From Gammaproteobacteria bacterium (GTDB lineage Bacteria > Pseudomonadota > Gammaproteobacteria > Steroidobacterales > Woeseiaceae), in NCBI GenBank assembly GCA_029863705.1, contig JAOTUU010000012.1:1-35306 (forward strand): DNA of 35,306 nucleotides, written 5' to 3'. Positions 32,808-35,306 of the stretch are shown one piece after another. Each line of letters opens with the position of its first letter. Positions within the stretch are counted from its first letter, which is position 1. Position numbers and translations under genes: made by a program. The notes beneath the pieces were generated by a model. It ran no database searches. It was not told where the DNA came from and saw only the letters and a program-made list of their open reading frames with translations.

Positions 32808-33458
32808 TCATTCGTAGTCGTCCTCACCTGCATCCCGACGTGTCAGCATCGTAAGAAATGGCCCGGACAAGGTCTTGCCATATTCCAGCTTCCAGATAAA
32901 TAGCGTCGCGAGAACGAACGCACACGAAATCACCGTTGCCACGCCAAGGGCGCCAATTCCGGAACCAAGCCCGATGGCGATTGCGACGAATATGTACATA
33001 GCATCCGAAGGTTGCGCGAGCGAAAAGCGAAAACGCACGGCTGCGACAACGCCGGCGAGACTGAATGCCAGTGCCAGGCTATTGAGTACGATCATCGAGA
33101 TGCCGGTCACGACGACCGGAAGGATCATGATCGTCTGCAGAAACGACTGGTCGATTCGCCGCGCGCGGCTCGTTATGAAGTAGGCCCACGAGATTGGCAC
33201 CGTCAGTATCAGTGCCCCGACGCTAGCAAGTGCCAGGCGAATGGGTCCGTGTGAGGCAAGAACTGTATCCTCAACACTGGAATAGATTGGCTCGAAGAGA
33301 TCAGCACCCGACGCCACCGGATTGTTGATGTTACCTATTGGGAAGTACTCATTGAGTGCCGGAAACCGCGACAACGCGTACGACATCGTCCCAACCCAAA
33401 AACTGTAGTACAGGATGATCAGGGTCAACGGTATGAGTAATCCGCCTGATTTTCGCAT
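32808..33458 (-). CDS. DUF4956 membrane protein
   Basis: A 216-aa integral membrane protein with five or six hydrophobic helices. The start at 33458 (M-R-K-S-G-G-L-L-I-P) has GGAGG 7 nt upstream. The second half shows the DUF4956 pattern: L-A-F-S-L-A-G-V-V-A-A-V-R-F-R-F-S-L (129-146) followed by Y-I-F-V-A-I-A-I-G-L-G-S-G (155-167). The function is unknown. From general knowledge, DUF4956 genes are often found beside polyphosphate-polymerase-like (VTC) and CotH-kinase genes. Here a CotH-like gene is one gene away and no VTC gene is seen. It is divergent from the PfkB kinase. Confidence 0.85.
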   Translation of the reverse strand: MRKSGGLLIPLTLIILYYSFWVGTMSYALSRFPALNEYFPIGNINNPVASGADLFEPIYSSVEDTVLASHGPIRLALASVGALILTVPISWAYFITSRARRIDQSFLQTIMILPVVVTGISMIVLNSLALAFSLAGVVAAVRFRFSLAQPSDAMYIFVAIAIGLGSGIGALGVATVISCAFVLATLFIWKLEYGKTLSGPFLTMLTRRDAGEDDYE

Positions 33459-33577
33459 TTCGCGCCTCCGTTCGTGATGCAACACGATACCGCTCGATAT
33501 TGAGGACAGCAAATGTTCGGCAAGCTGTGATCGTCGATGGTAGTCTATGCGCCGATTTCGGCCGGCTCAATACCACG

Positions 33578-34555
33578 ATGAAACAAGCTGTTCAACTACT
33601 GGGAATCAGCAACGCCATCGTTGATGTGCTGGCGCATATCGACGACGACTTTCTGAAAAAAATCGACGCTGTCCCAGGGTCCATGACCCTGATCGACCAG
33701 CAACGTGCGCATCAGATCTACTCAATGATGGGTCCTGCGACAGAGATGTCGGGCGGATCCGTTGCCAATACCGTGGCTGGCTTCGCCAACCTGGGCGGGT
33801 CGGCCGCATATATCGGCCGCGTCAAGAAGGATCAACTGGGTTCGATTTTTAATCACGACATGCGTTCGCTGGGCATCGATATACGGCTTGAGCCTGGAAC
33901 TGACGGCGCGCCGACTGCCCGCAGTCATATTTTGATCAGCGCAGACGGGCAGCGCACAATGCAGACTTACCTCGGCGCGTGCATGGAATTGGCTGTCAGC
34001 GACATTACTCCCGAGACCTTTGGTGCGCCAAAAGCCGTGCTCCTTGAAGGTTACGTCTGGGATCTGCCCGAAGGACCCGCGCTGGCGAGAAGAGCGATTG
34101 ATATTGCGGCCAGCAACGGCACGACCGTCGTGCTGTCTCTGTCTGACTCTTTTTGTGTTGAACGACATCGCGAGTCTTTCGATGAGGCCGCTCGCAATGG
34201 CGTCGACATCATCGTGGCTGACGACGAAGAACTTAATGCGCTGATGCAGACTAGCGAATTTGACGACACACTCGAGGCGATCCGAAATTACGACAACCTG
34301 TTCGTGATTACGCGCTCGGAACTGGGCTCCGTGATCGTGCGTGGCGACGAAAAAATCGAACAAGCCGCATCCAGGGTTGACGCTGTTGTAGACACGACCG
34401 GAGCCGGCGACGCCTACTGTGCCGGGTTCCTGTTTGGCTGGGTCAACGGCCATCCTCTGGCCGAATGCGCAAAGATCGGCACCTTTTGCGGAACAACTGT
34501 TATTCAACAGGTCGGCGCGCGTATCGAACCAGGCTTACTCGACGACTACGATTGA
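33578..34555 (+). CDS. PfkB-family carbohydrate kinase, adenosine kinase-like
   Basis: A 325-aa ribokinase/PfkB-family kinase. I use the ATG at 33578 because family similarity begins there (L-L-G-I-S-N-A-I-V-D-V); the frame stays open further upstream. Motifs: S-G-G-S-V-A-N-T at 58-65 (substrate side) and D-T-T-G-A-G-D-A-Y-C-A-G-F at 272-284, with catalytic Asp278. The overall pattern matches the bacterial proteins commonly annotated as adenosine kinase, which would fit the purine theme of the window, but a sugar substrate is possible. No strong ribosome binding site is visible. Its 3' end overlaps the PQQ-dehydrogenase gene by 10 bp on the opposite strand. Confidence 0.85.
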   Translation: MKQAVQLLGISNAIVDVLAHIDDDFLKKIDAVPGSMTLIDQQRAHQIYSMMGPATEMSGGSVANTVAGFANLGGSAAYIGRVKKDQLGSIFNHDMRSLGIDIRLEPGTDGAPTARSHILISADGQRTMQTYLGACMELAVSDITPETFGAPKAVLLEGYVWDLPEGPALARRAIDIAASNGTTVVLSLSDSFCVERHRESFDEAARNGVDIIVADDEELNALMQTSEFDDTLEAIRNYDNLFVITRSELGSVIVRGDEKIEQAASRVDAVVDTTGAGDAYCAGFLFGWVNGHPLAECAKIGTFCGTTVIQQVGARIEPGLLDDYD

Positions 34556-35306
34556 GGCAGCGCAAACGCGATCAATTTGTCGTCCATGGGCACACCCGAT
34601 CGCGAACTTCCGCCTGCGTAAATGACGACGTACTGCCGACCCTTCCAGATATACGTCATCGGCGTCGCATTGCCTGCCGTCGGTAGCCGGCCACGCCAGA
34701 GTTCTTCGCCCGTTGCTGTACTCAGAGCCCGCAGGTAGTAGTCCATCGTCGATGCAATAAAGATGACGTCCCCAGAGGTTGCAATCGGCCCGCCGAAAGT
34801 CGGCGTACCAACCTCCAGTGGCAAGCCGGCCATGTCCCTGATCGTTCCCAGTGGCTTTCGCCAGACGATGTCGCCGGTGGCCAGATCCACTGCGGCGATA
34901 ATGCCCCAGGGTGGCGGGTTGCAGGGCAGCCCAAGCGGTGACAACACCACTCCCCGCCTCGCGCCAAAGGGCGCGCCATGCATCGGTGCGACGTCCTGAT
35001 CATGGAACACCTCCCGAGCCGCAGGGACCTCATCGCTCTTTATCAGGGCGATTTCGTGTACCAGGCTGGACATGTTGATGATCAGTAAATTTCGTCGCGG
35101 ATCATAGGCCGCGCCGCCCCAATTCGCCCCTCCGCCGGTGAACGGATAGAACATCGTCCCGCCTACGCTGGGTGGCGTGAACAGGCCTTCGGCGCGCAAC
35201 TCGCCTAGCCGCCTTTCGCAGGCTCGCTTATCGAACCAGCTTAGCCCGAATGCATCACCCTGCCTGATACGGCTTGGCACAAGCGGTGGCGGTACATCGG
35301 GTATTG
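34546..35306 (-). CDS. PQQ-dependent dehydrogenase (C-terminal part)
   Basis: About 253 C-terminal residues; the gene continues beyond the right edge. The sequence has eight-bladed propeller repeats of the quinoprotein dehydrogenase family: F-T-G-G-G-A-N-W-G-G-A-A-Y-D-P, A-V-D-L-A-T-G-D-I-V-W, A-L-S-T-A-T-G-E-E-L-W and the closing T-Y-x-W-K-G-R-Q-Y-V-V-I-Y-A-G-G. These match the glucose/quinate/shikimate-type PQQ dehydrogenases, which oxidise sugars or alcohols in the periplasm and feed ubiquinone. The substrate cannot be assigned without the N-terminal part. It converges on the PfkB gene with a 10-bp overlap. Confidence 0.88.
   Translation of the reverse strand, partial: IPDVPPPLVPSRIRQGDAFGLSWFDKRACERRLGELRAEGLFTPPSVGGTMFYPFTGGGANWGGAAYDPRRNLLIINMSSLVHEIALIKSDEVPAAREVFHDQDVAPMHGAPFGARRGVVLSPLGLPCNPPPWGIIAAVDLATGDIVWRKPLGTIRDMAGLPLEVGTPTFGGPIATSGDVIFIASTMDYYLRALSTATGEELWRGRLPTAGNATPMTYIWKGRQYVVIYAGGSSRSGVPMDDKLIAFALPQS

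Overview
This window is dense coding DNA of about mid-50s % GC by eye. Genes lie on both strands in long, tightly packed runs. The family content (HutC-regulated five-step histidine degradation, PuuD/PuuE-type purine degradation, a GGDEF protein with a histidine-kinase-type 7TM sensor, an OM-sorted lipoprotein) points to a heterotrophic proteobacterium, most likely a gammaproteobacterium, perhaps of the marine Woeseiales/Chromatiales/Xanthomonadales neighbourhood. That placement is inference. I see no tRNA, rRNA, CRISPR, IS element or phage gene, and no stretch above 300 bp without a gene. The longest gap is 14362-14595.

Region 1 (1-8798) is histidine utilisation. A leftward operon hutF-hutC-hutU-hutH-hutG, every junction an ATGA or GTGA overlap, ends with a partial SYLF-type lipoprotein gene at the window edge. 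hutI diverges rightward and is followed by a Bcr/CflA-type MFS transporter. A perfect 10-bp palindrome (TGTATATACA) in the divergent promoter fits a HutC operator. The pathway is histidine -> urocanate -> imidazolonepropionate -> formiminoglutamate -> formylglutamate -> glutamate + formate.

Region 2 (8822-12349) is a leftward group: a secreted peroxiredoxin-like protein, a stand-alone Lrp/AsnC-type RAM domain, an ADP/ATP-translocase-like MFS protein, cytochrome b561 and a nitroreductase. Region 3 (12406-16923) holds a 7TM-PAS-GGDEF diguanylate cyclase, a hydroxylysine-kinase-like phosphotransferase and an AlbA_2/Schlafen-type ATP-binding gene broken by one in-frame TGA.

Region 4 (16936-28804) is purine metabolism. 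Two paralogous phosphoribosyltransferases are transcribed divergently. Next to them is a ten-gene leftward operon uraH-xdhA-xdhB-xdhC-puuD-puuE-uraD-alc-allA-guaD that should take guanine or hypoxanthine all the way to glyoxylate and urea. A perfect TATAAT lies 46 nt before uraH.

Region 5 (28815-33458) is the least explained part. It has a secreted metallophosphatase fused to what looks like a degenerate kinase-fold domain, and a divergent secreted CotH-like kinase-fold protein. It also has an alpha/beta-hydrolase-like protein with Gly in place of the nucleophilic Ser, and a DUF4956 membrane protein. This is the best candidate for an undescribed system. Region 6 (33578-35306) has an adenosine-kinase-like PfkB protein and the C-terminal part of a PQQ-dependent dehydrogenase.
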